A DNA stretch of 64,000 bases from Vibrio mediterranei. GTDB lineage: Bacteria; Pseudomonadota; Gammaproteobacteria; Enterobacterales; Vibrionaceae. The notes beneath the pieces are model-generated. The model had not been told where the DNA came from. It did not search any database and saw only the letters and a list, made by a program, of their open reading frames with translations. Made by a program: the position numbers and the translations under genes. This document shows, piece after piece, positions 47,252 through 55,228 of the stretch. The first letter of the stretch is position 1. Each line of letters starts with the position of its first letter. The stretch lies in the NCBI RefSeq assembly GCF_900088415.1, contig NZ_FLLQ01000008.1, positions 178,208 to 242,207 on the forward strand, written 5' to 3'.

Positions 47252-47275
47252 AGAAATCTAGACGTCTAAAAATCT
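47252..47275. promoter_or_regulatory. Three tandem MetJ operators (met boxes) upstream of metH
   Basis: Three contiguous octamers AGAAATCT, AGACGTCT and AAAAATCT follow one another without gaps. The central one is the exact met-box consensus and the others match it at five or six of eight positions. They start 50 bases upstream of the metH ATG, consistent with cooperative MetJ-SAM repression. The rest of the 300-base gap to the next gene should hold the divergent promoters. Confidence 0.8.
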
Positions 47276-47502
47276 TTCTAGTTTTATTATCTTCCACGTT
47301 ATCTAACTAAAAGGACTGACACAAGCGCTTCTATATTCTATCCACTGACTACAATTTCATTTCGGTTATGAGAAAAATCCGCAAGTTACCTCATTAAGCT
47401 CTAATCTATAAACAAGAGGAATGAATTCAAAAATAGTGATTGATATTCCTGCAAGAGAAGCACAAAATCCCATTAACATTTTTTTACAAACTAGGTGGAG
47501 TG

Positions 47503-48825
47503 ATGTCCGTTTATCAGACTTTATGTTTTTTGTCGGCAGCGGCAATGTTAATTGCCTTTGTAAACAGCAAGATAGGAAAAATGCAGACTACGATAGCCAT
47601 CACAGCTGGTGCAATGATGCTGTCGCTGCTCATCTTGATTGCTGGCCAAAACGATTGGTTTCAACTTACTGAGATTGCCACAGAGACCGTAGCTGATATT
47701 GATTTTGAAGACTTCCTTCTACAAGGGATCCTTGGTTTCTTACTCTTTGCAGGTGGTTTGGGTATTAAACTGCCTCACTTAAAAGATCAGAAATGGGAAA
47801 TCACCGTTCTCGCACTCGGTGCCACACTATTCTCGACCTTCTTCATAGGTTTTGTGCTGTATGGATTTTGTAATGTCATTGGCATTCAGTTTGATCTCAT
47901 CTACTGCTTGCTGTTTGGTGCTCTTATCTCTCCAACGGACCCTATCGCAGTATTGGCAATCGTCAAAAAGCTCAAAGCGCCTGAACGCGTTTCAACACAG
48001 GTTGAAGGTGAGTCACTATTTAACGATGGTTTCGGTCTGGTTATCTTCGTCACTCTCTTTACGATCGCTTTTGGCAGTGAGACACCAACTGTCGGCAGCG
48101 TGACTATGTTGTTCTTACAAGAAGCTCTAGGCGGTATCTTATATGGCTTTGTTTTAGGCTTAGTATTCCACTACCTAATTAGCTCGACCGACGACCACTC
48201 TATGGAACTACTACTTACCATAGGTATCCCAACAGCCGGCTATGCTTTTGCAGAAGTGCTTCATGTTTCAGGCCCATTGTCGATGGTGGTGTCAGGCATT
48301 ATGATCGGTAACTGGACTCGTTATATCGGCTTTTCAAAAGAAACAGAAGACCACCTAGACCACTTCTGGGAGCTTGTTGATGAGTTTTTAAATGGCGTAC
48401 TGTTCTTACTTATTGGTATGTCGATGCTGCTGTTCCAATTCCATCAAGAAGACTGGATTTTGATGGCCTTCTCTATTCCTCTGGTTCTTGGTGCACGCTA
48501 TTTAAGTGTCGCACTGGCCTATGTAGGCTTTAAACGCTATCGCACTTATAACCCTTGGTCAGTTCGAATTTTAACGTGGGGAGGCCTACGCGGCGGTCTT
48601 GCTTTAGCAATGGCACTCTCTATTCCATCAGGAATTTGGGTTATCGAAGACAAACTTATCGACGTTAAAGAGATAATTCTTGTAATGACCTACTCTGTGG
48701 TGGTTTTCTCTATTCTTATCCAAGGCTCCACCATTACGCCTATGATTGAAAAAGCGAAGCTTGCAGAGAAGGAAATGGCGGCAAAGAAAGCGGCTCAAGA
48801 GCAAACCAGCGCCCATCAAGAATAG
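47503..48825 (+). CDS. CPA1-family Na+(K+)/H+ antiporter, NhaP-like
   Basis: This monovalent cation:proton antiporter has 440 residues and about 12 membrane segments. CPA1 motifs include LLFGALISPTDPIAVLAIVK with the ion-binding ND/PTDP region, EGESLFNDGFGLVIF, and WGGLRGGLALAMALS. The frame is open to 47440, but the ATG at 47503 has the strong AGGTGGAGTG ribosome site. A short cytoplasmic tail rich in Lys and Ala follows the last segment. Sodium tolerance or alkaline pH homeostasis is the likely role in a marine organism; ion preference cannot be read from sequence. Confidence 0.92.
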   Translation: MSVYQTLCFLSAAAMLIAFVNSKIGKMQTTIAITAGAMMLSLLILIAGQNDWFQLTEIATETVADIDFEDFLLQGILGFLLFAGGLGIKLPHLKDQKWEITVLALGATLFSTFFIGFVLYGFCNVIGIQFDLIYCLLFGALISPTDPIAVLAIVKKLKAPERVSTQVEGESLFNDGFGLVIFVTLFTIAFGSETPTVGSVTMLFLQEALGGILYGFVLGLVFHYLISSTDDHSMELLLTIGIPTAGYAFAEVLHVSGPLSMVVSGIMIGNWTRYIGFSKETEDHLDHFWELVDEFLNGVLFLLIGMSMLLFQFHQEDWILMAFSIPLVLGARYLSVALAYVGFKRYRTYNPWSVRILTWGGLRGGLALAMALSIPSGIWVIEDKLIDVKEIILVMTYSVVVFSILIQGSTITPMIEKAKLAEKEMAAKKAAQEQTSAHQE

Positions 48826-48847
48826 TGAGTCTTTAATATCTACCAAT

Positions 48848-48876
48848 AGCCTCACCTTATCGGTGGGGCTTTTTTA
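48848..48876 (+). terminator. Terminator of the CPA1 antiporter gene
   Basis: AGCCTCACC pairs with GGTGGGGCT (one wobble) around a 5-base loop, then T6, about 22 bases after the stop. Confidence 0.88.
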
Positions 48877-48922
48877 TGAAGATAGTAGTGAAGCAGTAAT
48901 ACTAAAACACATCAAAAGCAAA

Positions 48923-48952
48923 ATAGGCCGTATCTTACGATACGGCCTATTT
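48923..48952 (-). terminator. Distal terminator downstream of the first tRNA operon
   Basis: ATAGGCCGTATC and GATACGGCCTAT form a perfect 12-bp stem around GTAA (minus strand), then TTTGCTTTT. It follows the operon's first terminator by about 100 bases. TGGCTCC at 48958-48964 equals the last seven bases of tRNA-Asn, so this may mark a lost tRNA copy. Confidence 0.75.
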
Positions 48953-49047
48953 ATAAGTGGCTCCACTGACCATGCATTCGTAGTTACATACAACGGGGCT
49001 GCTTAGGTCAGCGACATCAAGCTTGCAAAACTTAGGAGCGTAAATGC

Positions 49048-49081
49048 AAAAAGACCGCATCTTTCGATGCGGTCTTTTTTA
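49048..49081 (-). terminator. Terminator of the first tRNA operon
   Basis: AAAAAAGACCGCATC and GATGCGGTCTTTTT form a long stem around a 4-base loop, directly after the last tRNA (Asn) on the minus strand. Confidence 0.92.
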
Positions 49082-49084
49082 AAG

Positions 49085-49160
49085 TGGCTCCCCCTGCGGG
49101 ACTCGAACCTGCGACATACGGATTAACAGTCCGCCGTTCTACCAACTGAACTAAGGGGGA
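49085..49160 (-). tRNA. tRNA-Asn (GTT)
   Basis: A 76-base cloverleaf on the minus strand with anticodon loop CTGTTAA, acceptor stem TCCCCCT, T-arm GGTTCGAGTCC and encoded CCA. It is identical to the two Asn genes near 61.1 and 61.3 kb. It is the last gene of the operon Phe-Thr-Phe-Asn. Confidence 0.97.
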
Positions 49161-49215
49161 ATTATTTGTGTAAGCACTGGTCGTTAAGACCATTATTTGC
49201 TTAAGCACCAAATAA

Positions 49216-49291
49216 TGGTGCCTCGAGGCGGAATCGAACCACCGACACGAGGATTTTCAATCCTCTGCTCTACCGACTGAGCTATCGAGGC
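49216..49291 (-). tRNA. tRNA-Phe (GAA), acceptor-stem variant
   Basis: A 76-base tRNA with anticodon loop TTGAAAA and encoded CCA. Its acceptor stem is GCCTCGA with TCGAGGC, while the other two Phe genes have GCCCGGA with TCCGGGC. Pair 4:69 changes from C-G to U-A and pair 5:68 from G-C to C-G, both fully compensated, so it should fold and be functional. Confidence 0.96.
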
Positions 49292-49298
49292 AAATAAA

Positions 49299-49374
<76 letters not shown>

Positions 49375-49432
49375 GACACTTTATTTTGCGTTGCTCGTGC
49401 TAATTTATATCAACACCAACAATATCAAATTG

Positions 49433-49508
49433 TGGTGCCCGGAGGCGGAATCGAACCACCGACACGAGGATTTTCAATCCTCTGCTCTACCGACTGAGCT
49501 ATCCGGGC
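49433..49508 (-). tRNA. tRNA-Phe (GAA)
   Basis: A 76-base tRNA with anticodon loop TTGAAAA, acceptor stem GCCCGGA with TCCGGGC and encoded CCA. First gene of the operon, about 10 bases downstream of the promoter -10 element. Confidence 0.97.
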
Positions 49509-49519
49509 AACGGAGCGCT

Positions 49520-49548
49520 ATTAAACGGATTTTCCGGTCTCCCGTCAA
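49520..49548 (-). promoter_or_regulatory. Promoter of the first tRNA operon
   Basis: On the minus strand TTGACG (49548-49543), a 17-base spacer and TTTAAT (49525-49520), followed by a GC-rich AGCGCTCCG discriminator typical of stringently controlled stable-RNA promoters. The second operon has the same two hexamers and spacing. Confidence 0.85.
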
Positions 49549-49580
49549 CGCTTTTTTGAAAAAAACTTCAAAAAAGCGTT
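49547..49580. terminator. Perfect A/T-tract inverted repeat between mltC and the tRNA promoter
   Basis: AACGCTTTTTTGAA and TTCAAAAAAGCGTT are perfect 14-bp arms around a 6-base spacer. The repeat lies after mltC and overlaps the -35 hexamer of the tRNA promoter by two bases. It may terminate mltC and also act as an A-tract upstream element for the tRNA promoter. Confidence 0.6.
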
Positions 49581-49633
49581 CAAGCGCTGCATTTTTCATC
49601 GAATCGTATTCGTTTTGCGCAGATCGGGACGAA

Positions 49634-50767
49634 TTAGCCTTTTCCAGCATTAAAATCTTTTTTGAATTTAGTTACTTTCTCCAAATAACGTCGCGCTTCA
49701 GCATTCGGGTGTTTTTTAGTCAACGCCCAATAAACTTGATTCGGTTGCAACGAATTGAGGTCGTTCATCGCTCGCTTTCTGTCACTATGGAATGTTTTCA
49801 GCACCCCTCCCGTCCCGCCGTTATATGCGGAAATCATACTGTACTCCAACGACAGTGGATGCCTAACATCTTTCAAGTAGCGATTTTTTAGAATGTAGAA
49901 GTACGCCGTCCCAGTATCAATATTCTGTTCAGGGTTGAACAAATACTCTGGCGTCGGCTCTCCCGGTTTGTTTTTGACAAGATTAAACACATCTCGACCC
50001 GCAGTCTTTGGCACCACCTGCATCAAACCATAGGCATTAGCCCAACTAACCGCATAAGGGTTAAAGCTACTTTCTGTTTTTATAATCGCGTAGATAAGAT
50101 CTTCTGGGATGTCATAGCGCTTAGAAGCCCGGCGTACGATATCTGCATACTGGTAACTACGCTGTTTAAAGTGATCCGCTACCATAGGGATCTCAACGTA
50201 GTATGCCTTCTTGAAATCTACGTTTTTGGTCTTTAACTTATTCGCAATGAGATAATCGGCAAAACGGTTAGCACGCCATGTCCATTGGATTGGTTTTTTC
50301 TCTTGGTCGACAACCTGGTTATAAAGGAATGGCTGACCTTCTAACTTAATGGCCTTAGACGAGAACAAGTCAACGCTTGATGGATCATCAGGCGTCAAAA
50401 GCGTTGTCACGATAGCGGCCTTAAGGTGCTTCTCCGGCTCGGTTGGAGACACGGTTTCAATCGTGATAAGACCTTTACTAAAGTTAACTTCGGCGCGGCT
50501 CAAGTAGTTATCAATGTATTTCACATAATTACTTTTACCAGCAACCTTAACTTCGCGACTACCCCAGCGCTTCTGGATATTACCGTTAAAGCTGTTGATC
50601 AGCGCGTCCAACGCCTTTGTGTCTTTTACATATTGGCCTGGGAGTTCGGCTAAGTTCTTAGCAAAGCGGTTGGTTGGCTCGTAGTTAACATCATATATCT
50701 TCTCGATAAATTCGCGACTACAGCCCACCAGCAATAGGGGAACCAGAAAGTAGATTAACTTCTTCAT
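49634..50767 (-). CDS. mltC: Membrane-bound lytic murein transglycosylase C
   Basis: MltC is an outer-membrane lipoprotein that cleaves peptidoglycan glycan strands, leaving 1,6-anhydromuramic ends. The protein of about 377 residues has a lipoprotein signal (MKKLIYFLVPLLLVGC, lipid on Cys16), a DUF3393 N-terminal domain and a C-terminal goose-lysozyme-like SLT domain with catalytic Glu in IIKTESSFNPYAVS and AYGLMQVVP. The start at 50767 gives the cleanest signal peptide. An ATG at 50776 has the better-spaced GGTGG ribosome site, which lies within a hairpin. It is the last gene after mutY-yggX. Confidence 0.94.
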   Translation of the reverse strand: MKKLIYFLVPLLLVGCSREFIEKIYDVNYEPTNRFAKNLAELPGQYVKDTKALDALINSFNGNIQKRWGSREVKVAGKSNYVKYIDNYLSRAEVNFSKGLITIETVSPTEPEKHLKAAIVTTLLTPDDPSSVDLFSSKAIKLEGQPFLYNQVVDQEKKPIQWTWRANRFADYLIANKLKTKNVDFKKAYYVEIPMVADHFKQRSYQYADIVRRASKRYDIPEDLIYAIIKTESSFNPYAVSWANAYGLMQVVPKTAGRDVFNLVKNKPGEPTPEYLFNPEQNIDTGTAYFYILKNRYLKDVRHPLSLEYSMISAYNGGTGGVLKTFHSDRKRAMNDLNSLQPNQVYWALTKKHPNAEARRYLEKVTKFKKDFNAGKG

Positions 50768-50775
50768 AGACAACA

Positions 50776-50804
50776 TTAAAAACACCACCCAAAAGGTGGT
50801 GTTT
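50776..50804 (-). terminator. Hairpin between yggX and mltC
   Basis: AAACACCACC and GGTGGTGTTT form a 10-bp stem followed by TTTTAATG on the minus strand. It looks like a terminator for mutY-yggX, yet it ends about 10 bases before mltC and its 3' arm contains the only plausible mltC ribosome site. Confidence 0.6.
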
Positions 50805-50821
50805 GATTTATTCCTTGTAGA

Positions 50822-51094
50822 TTACTCTGACGGCGGCGTGTAGCCGTCGATGACGACATCCTTTCCTTCAAATAAGAAGTTCACCATTTCAGTTTCAATC
50901 AACTTACGATGCTCGGGATCCATCATGTTGAGCTTCTTCTCATTGATCAGCATGGTCTGCTTAGACTGCCATAAAGCCCATGCTTCTTTCGAAATGTTAT
51001 CGAAGATACGTTTACCCAATTCACCTGGGTACAATTGGAAGTCGAGACCTTCAGCATCTTTCTGTAGGTGAGCACAAAAAACCATACGGCTCAT
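50822..51094 (-). CDS. yggX: Probable Fe(2+)-trafficking protein YggX
   Basis: YggX is a small cytoplasmic protein that protects iron-sulfur clusters from oxidation and is placed in iron traffic. The 90 residues begin MSRMVFCAHLQKDAEGLDFQLYPG, with the conserved Cys7 and the helix ISKEAWALWQSKQTMLINEKKLNMM. It lies 14 bases after mutY, whose product needs a 4Fe-4S cluster, the same order as in E. coli. Confidence 0.95.
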   Translation of the reverse strand: MSRMVFCAHLQKDAEGLDFQLYPGELGKRIFDNISKEAWALWQSKQTMLINEKKLNMMDPEHRKLIETEMVNFLFEGKDVVIDGYTPPSE

Positions 51095-51108
51095 ATTGTT
51101 ATCCTCAA

Positions 51109-52167
51109 TTAATGTCGTTGTAAGGTTTCAATTAGCGACTTAACTGGTGCCGCTAATCCAACCTTTTCTGGATTAGTTATGTTATACCAAAGACCTTTCG
51201 ACTCTTCCATCACCATTGTTGGAAGCTGGTTAAGCGTCACGACGATTGGCGTTATATCGAGGTGATAATGGCTGAATGTATGTCGAAACGCGATTTCAAC
51301 CTCTCTAGATTGGATATTTCGCTGTTGGATACCATATTGCTCCAACACCTCATCAATATCTGCGCTAGGACTCTCAGGGAAGCAAAACAAACCGCCCCAA
51401 ATCCCCGTTTGAGGCCTTTGAGCCAGCCAGAGTTCATCTTGGTGTTTTAAAATCACAAACCAAGTTTCTTTTTCAGGTTTGGTTTTCTTAGGTTTCTTTC
51501 CCGGGTAATCAAGAGGATTCCCCTGCTTATTAGCAACACAAAAGCTTTCTACGGGACACAATGTGCATTTTGGTCGACTTCTGGTACAAACCATTGCCCC
51601 CATGTCCATCATTGCTTGATTGTACTTATCCGTATCTTCCGCGGGAGTATGTTGTTCAGCAATTTGCCATAGCTGGTTTTCTACTTTTTTCTGCCCAGGC
51701 CACCCTTCCACAGCAAAACTACGAGCAAGTGTTCGTTTTACATTACCATCGAGAATTGCATGAGGAAGTTTATGAACTGATGATAAAACAGCAGCTGCGG
51801 TCGAACGCCCCACTCCTGGTAATGCATTCATTGCTTCGAGTGACAAAGGAAATTCACCACCATGCTGTTCGACAACAACTTGAGCGGCCTTATGAAGGTT
51901 GCGTGCTCGGGCGTAATATCCCAACCCCGTCCACAAGTGTAACACTTCATCTTGTGGCGCTTTAGCCAAAGACTCTACTGTGGGGAAGTGCTCCAAAAAC
52001 CTTTCATAGTATGGAATGACAGTGGTCACTTGTGTCTGTTGTAGCATGATTTCCGACAACCAAACCTTATAAGCGGTCTTTTGTTGTTGCCACGGTAGCT
52101 CTTTGCGACCGTATTTCTCATACCAATCTAATATTGAGCGTGCAAAAGGCGTCACAATTACTCTCAT
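51109..52167 (-). CDS. mutY: Adenine DNA glycosylase MutY
   Basis: MutY removes adenine mispaired with 8-oxoguanine. The 352 residues show the catalytic Glu39 (LSEIMLQQTQV), helix-hairpin-helix ALPGVGRSTAAAVLS followed by the catalytic Asp (AILDGNVKR), and a 4Fe-4S cluster with spacing C-x6-C-x2-C-x5-C (CTRSRPKCTLCPVESFC). A C-terminal NUDIX-like 8-oxoG recognition domain follows. It is divergent from trmB and heads mutY-yggX-mltC. Confidence 0.96.
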   Translation of the reverse strand: MRVIVTPFARSILDWYEKYGRKELPWQQQKTAYKVWLSEIMLQQTQVTTVIPYYERFLEHFPTVESLAKAPQDEVLHLWTGLGYYARARNLHKAAQVVVEQHGGEFPLSLEAMNALPGVGRSTAAAVLSSVHKLPHAILDGNVKRTLARSFAVEGWPGQKKVENQLWQIAEQHTPAEDTDKYNQAMMDMGAMVCTRSRPKCTLCPVESFCVANKQGNPLDYPGKKPKKTKPEKETWFVILKHQDELWLAQRPQTGIWGGLFCFPESPSADIDEVLEQYGIQQRNIQSREVEIAFRHTFSHYHLDITPIVVTLNQLPTMVMEESKGLWYNITNPEKVGLAAPVKSLIETLQRH

Positions 52168-52308
52168 CTCTCTTATAATTTGCTAGAAATTGCACCACAC
52201 TTAGTAACAGAAGTAAAACTGCGTGAAATTCTGATCCGATAATGCTTGCTTGCGAGCAAATTCTTTGGATAATTCCCGCTCTGATTATTGAATGAACAGG
52301 CTAAACCA

Positions 52309-53028
52309 ATGAGTGAAGTGACTACTAACGAATACACAGAAGATGGCAAACTGATTCGCAAAGTTCGCAGTTTTGTTCGTCGTGAAGGACGCCTAACCAA
52401 AGGCCAAGAATCGGCGATGGAAGAGTGCTGGCCTACAATGGGTATTGATTACCAAGAGTCACTACTCAACTGGGAACAGGTATTTGGTAACAATAACCCT
52501 GTTGTTCTTGAAGTTGGTTTCGGCATGGGCGCTTCTTTGGTCGAAATGGCAAAGAACGCACCAGAAAAGAACTTTATTGGCATTGAAGTACACAGCCCAG
52601 GCGTAGGTGCATGTCTATCATCAGCGCGCGATGCTGGTATTACTAACCTGCGTGTTATGTGTCACGATGCGGTTGAAGTCTTTGCCAACATGATTCCGGA
52701 CAGCAGCCTAAGTACAATGCAGTTGTTCTTCCCTGACCCATGGCATAAAAAGCGTCACCACAAACGTCGTATTGTGCAGTTAGATTTTGCTGAAATGGTA
52801 AGAACTAAGCTTATTCCAGAAACAGGCGTATTCCACATGGCTACAGACTGGGAAAACTATGCCGAGCATATGGTCGAGGTAATGAACCAAGCACCTGGCT
52901 ATGAGAATATTGCTACTGATGGTGACTTTGTACCACGTCCAGATGATCGTCCTTTAACAAAGTTTGAAGCTCGCGGTCACAGACTTGGTCATGGTGTTTG
53001 GGATATCAAATATCGCCGCACAGCTTAA
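52309..53028 (+). CDS. trmB: tRNA (guanine-N7-)-methyltransferase TrmB
   Basis: TrmB makes m7G46 in the tRNA variable loop using SAM. The 239 residues contain the SAM site VLEVGFGMGASLVEMA, the acidic IGIEVHSPGVG, and the family motif LFFPDPWHKKRHHKRR. The frame is open to 52288; the ATG at 52309 (MSEVTTNEYTEDGKLIRKVRSF) matches other vibrios. Its terminator separates it from glsB. Confidence 0.96.
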   Translation: MSEVTTNEYTEDGKLIRKVRSFVRREGRLTKGQESAMEECWPTMGIDYQESLLNWEQVFGNNNPVVLEVGFGMGASLVEMAKNAPEKNFIGIEVHSPGVGACLSSARDAGITNLRVMCHDAVEVFANMIPDSSLSTMQLFFPDPWHKKRHHKRRIVQLDFAEMVRTKLIPETGVFHMATDWENYAEHMVEVMNQAPGYENIATDGDFVPRPDDRPLTKFEARGHRLGHGVWDIKYRRTA

Positions 53029-53059
53029 GTTTCGATTGCTAATCGAATTCTAATCCTGA

Positions 53060-53087
53060 AAAGCCAACCTCCCGTTGGCTTTTTTTG
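53060..53087 (+). terminator. Terminator after trmB
   Basis: AAGCCAAC, CTCCC loop, GTTGGCTT followed by T5, 32 bases after the trmB stop and just before glsB. Confidence 0.9.
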
Positions 53088-53113
53088 GCGCTTACGTTGG
53101 GAGAACAACAAAT

Positions 53114-54034
53114 ATGAAACCAACTAAACAGATTCTTTCTACTATCCTCAGTGAAGTAAAACCACTGATTGGACAAGGAAAAGTCGCGGACTACATCCCT
53201 GCTCTTGCAAAAGTACCTAACAACAAACTAGGCATAGCAGTGTACACCAACGAAGGTGAAGTAATTACCGCTGGAGACGCCGAAGAGTCCTTTTCTATAC
53301 AGTCAATTTCCAAAGCCCTGAGCCTAACTTTGGCAATGATGCTGTATAAACCAGAGGAAATCTGGCAGCGTGTCGGCAAGGAACCCTCAGGGCAAGCATT
53401 TAACTCACTAATCCAGCTTGAGATGGAACAAGGAATACCGAGAAACCCGTTTATTAACGCAGGCGCGATTGTGGTAGCCGACCTACTGCAAAGTCGCTTA
53501 TCGGCGCCTAGGCAGCGTTTATTGGAGTTTGTTAGAACACTTTCAGGTGACAACCATATTGTCTACGACAAGATCGTGGCTGCTTCAGAAATGATGCACA
53601 GTGACCGCAATGCGGCTATCGCTTATCTAATGCGCTCGTTTGGCAACTTTAATAACGATGTTATTCCTGTTCTCAATAACTATTTCCATGCCTGCGCTTT
53701 AAAGATGAGCTGTGTTGATCTTGCCAAAACCTTTAGTTATTTAGCCAATCAAGGGCAATCCGTAAATACTAAGAAGCAGATCATCACACCGACACAAACC
53801 AAGCAGCTCAATGCGTTATTGGCGACATGCGGCCTCTATGATGGTGCCGGGGAGTTTGCTTACCGTGTCGGCATGCCAGGTAAGTCAGGTGTGGGCGGTG
53901 GTATTATTGCGATTGTTCCGGGTGAAATGACTATCGCGGTTTGGTCTCCAGAACTGGATAAATCTGGTAACTCTCTCGCTGGGACGAGAGCGTTGGAGAT
54001 GCTTTCGGAGCGAATTGGACGTTCTATATTTTAA
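53114..54034 (+). CDS. glsB: Glutaminase (GlsB type)
   Basis: This is a beta-lactamase-fold glutaminase converting glutamine to glutamate and ammonia. The 306 residues carry the catalytic SxxK motif Ser64-x-x-Lys67 (FSIQSISKAL), NPFINAGAIV, and a C-terminal GKSGVGGGIIAIVPG. The ATG at 53114 is preceded by GGGAG at longish spacing; an upstream start at 53075 would lie inside the trmB terminator and is rejected. Confidence 0.94.
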   Translation: MKPTKQILSTILSEVKPLIGQGKVADYIPALAKVPNNKLGIAVYTNEGEVITAGDAEESFSIQSISKALSLTLAMMLYKPEEIWQRVGKEPSGQAFNSLIQLEMEQGIPRNPFINAGAIVVADLLQSRLSAPRQRLLEFVRTLSGDNHIVYDKIVAASEMMHSDRNAAIAYLMRSFGNFNNDVIPVLNNYFHACALKMSCVDLAKTFSYLANQGQSVNTKKQIITPTQTKQLNALLATCGLYDGAGEFAYRVGMPGKSGVGGGIIAIVPGEMTIAVWSPELDKSGNSLAGTRALEMLSERIGRSIF

Positions 54035-54036
54035 TT

Positions 54037-54066
54037 GAAAAGGGAGGCATTTCGCCTCCCTTTTTA
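54037..54066. terminator. Terminator between glsB and hemW
   Basis: AAAAGGGAGGC, ATTTC loop, GCCTCCCTTTTT between convergent stops, symmetric with A and T runs, so usable in both directions. Confidence 0.9.
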
Positions 54067-55227
54067 CATAAAGCCTTCAAGTAAATCATTTAAAAACAAA
54101 CGACCTTTATCGGTGATCTGCCACTCTTTCGAGGTCTCACTGATGTAGCCTTTTTGTTTAGCCCAAGTTACCTTGTCTTCGATATCTCTTTCAGACAAAC
54201 CTGTCCGCTCTGTAAATTCAACTCGCGGACATGCTTCCAACAACCTGAAACGGTTCATGAAGAACTCAAATGGACGCTCTTCCGGAGCCACTTCGGTTTG
54301 AGCATCTAGGTATGGCTTTAACATATTGAGATAGCCGCGTGGGTGCTTCACTTTAGTCGTTCGAACAATACGACCATCGGCAAAACTCAACTTACCATGG
54401 GCACCGCAGCCAATACCTAGGTAATCGCCAAAACGCCAGTAGTTTAAGTTATGCTGACATTGAAAGTCTGGCTTGCTATAGCCCGAAATCTCATACTGCT
54501 GATAACCTGCCTCCACCAGCATTTGATGTCCTTGCTCGAAGATATCCCAAAGATCATCATCATCTGGCAACGTAGGTGGTTTAGAGTAGAACAAGGTATT
54601 CGGCTCAATTGTGAGTTGGTACCACGAAAGATGCGGTGGCGCCAATTCAATCGCCTGCTTAAGGTCACTTAATGCGTCATCAATAGATTGATCTGGTAAT
54701 CCATGCATAAGATCCAAGTTAAAGCTGTTTAAGCCAATTTCATGAGCCAGCTTTGCTGCATTGACCGCTTCACTTTCACCATGAATTCGTCCTAAGCGCT
54801 CAAGTTTGGTTTGCTGAAAGCTCTGCACACCGATAGAGATGCGTGTGACGCCTACGACTCGGTACTGCTCAAATCGTGCAGCTTCGATCGTTCCTGGATT
54901 GGCCTCCATAGTGATTTCTATGTCATCACGAAATGGAATACGTTCCCTTACTCCATCAAGCAACTGCTTAATGTATTCTGGAGCGATTAAACTTGGAGTA
55001 CCACCACCAATGAAAATTGAGTGCAGCGGGCGAGAATCTGAAGCCAATCCGTATTGGCGAATATCAGTATCTAAATCCTCAAGTAATGCCGTTATGTATG
55101 CTTGTTGGGGAATATCTCCCTTTTGGGCATGCGAGTTAAAGTCGCAGTATGGACATTTTTGAACACACCAAGGAATATGGATATAGAGACTCAACGGCGG
55201 CGGTACCAGCACAGGTGTTTGCTCCAT
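54064..55227 (-). CDS. hemW: HemW, radical SAM heme-binding protein (HemN-like)
   Basis: HemW is related to the coproporphyrinogen dehydrogenase HemN but in E. coli acts as a heme chaperone for respiratory enzymes. The 387 residues have the radical-SAM cysteines Cys21, Cys25 and Cys28 (CVQKCPYC) and the GGGTPS motif. They lack the N-terminal extension of true HemN, which is about 450 residues long. A C-terminal HemN_C domain is present. It starts 1 base after the rdgB stop, the last gene of the yggS-proC operon group. Confidence 0.94.
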   Translation of the reverse strand: MEQTPVLVPPPLSLYIHIPWCVQKCPYCDFNSHAQKGDIPQQAYITALLEDLDTDIRQYGLASDSRPLHSIFIGGGTPSLIAPEYIKQLLDGVRERIPFRDDIEITMEANPGTIEAARFEQYRVVGVTRISIGVQSFQQTKLERLGRIHGESEAVNAAKLAHEIGLNSFNLDLMHGLPDQSIDDALSDLKQAIELAPPHLSWYQLTIEPNTLFYSKPPTLPDDDDLWDIFEQGHQMLVEAGYQQYEISGYSKPDFQCQHNLNYWRFGDYLGIGCGAHGKLSFADGRIVRTTKVKHPRGYLNMLKPYLDAQTEVAPEERPFEFFMNRFRLLEACPRVEFTERTGLSERDIEDKVTWAKQKGYISETSKEWQITDKGRLFLNDLLEGFM

Positions 55228-55228
55228 G

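Noticed and set aside
49085..49160. tRNA genes as integration sites of a genomic island
   Set aside because: No integrase, no direct repeat of a tRNA 3' end with foreign cargo, and the flanks are core genes.
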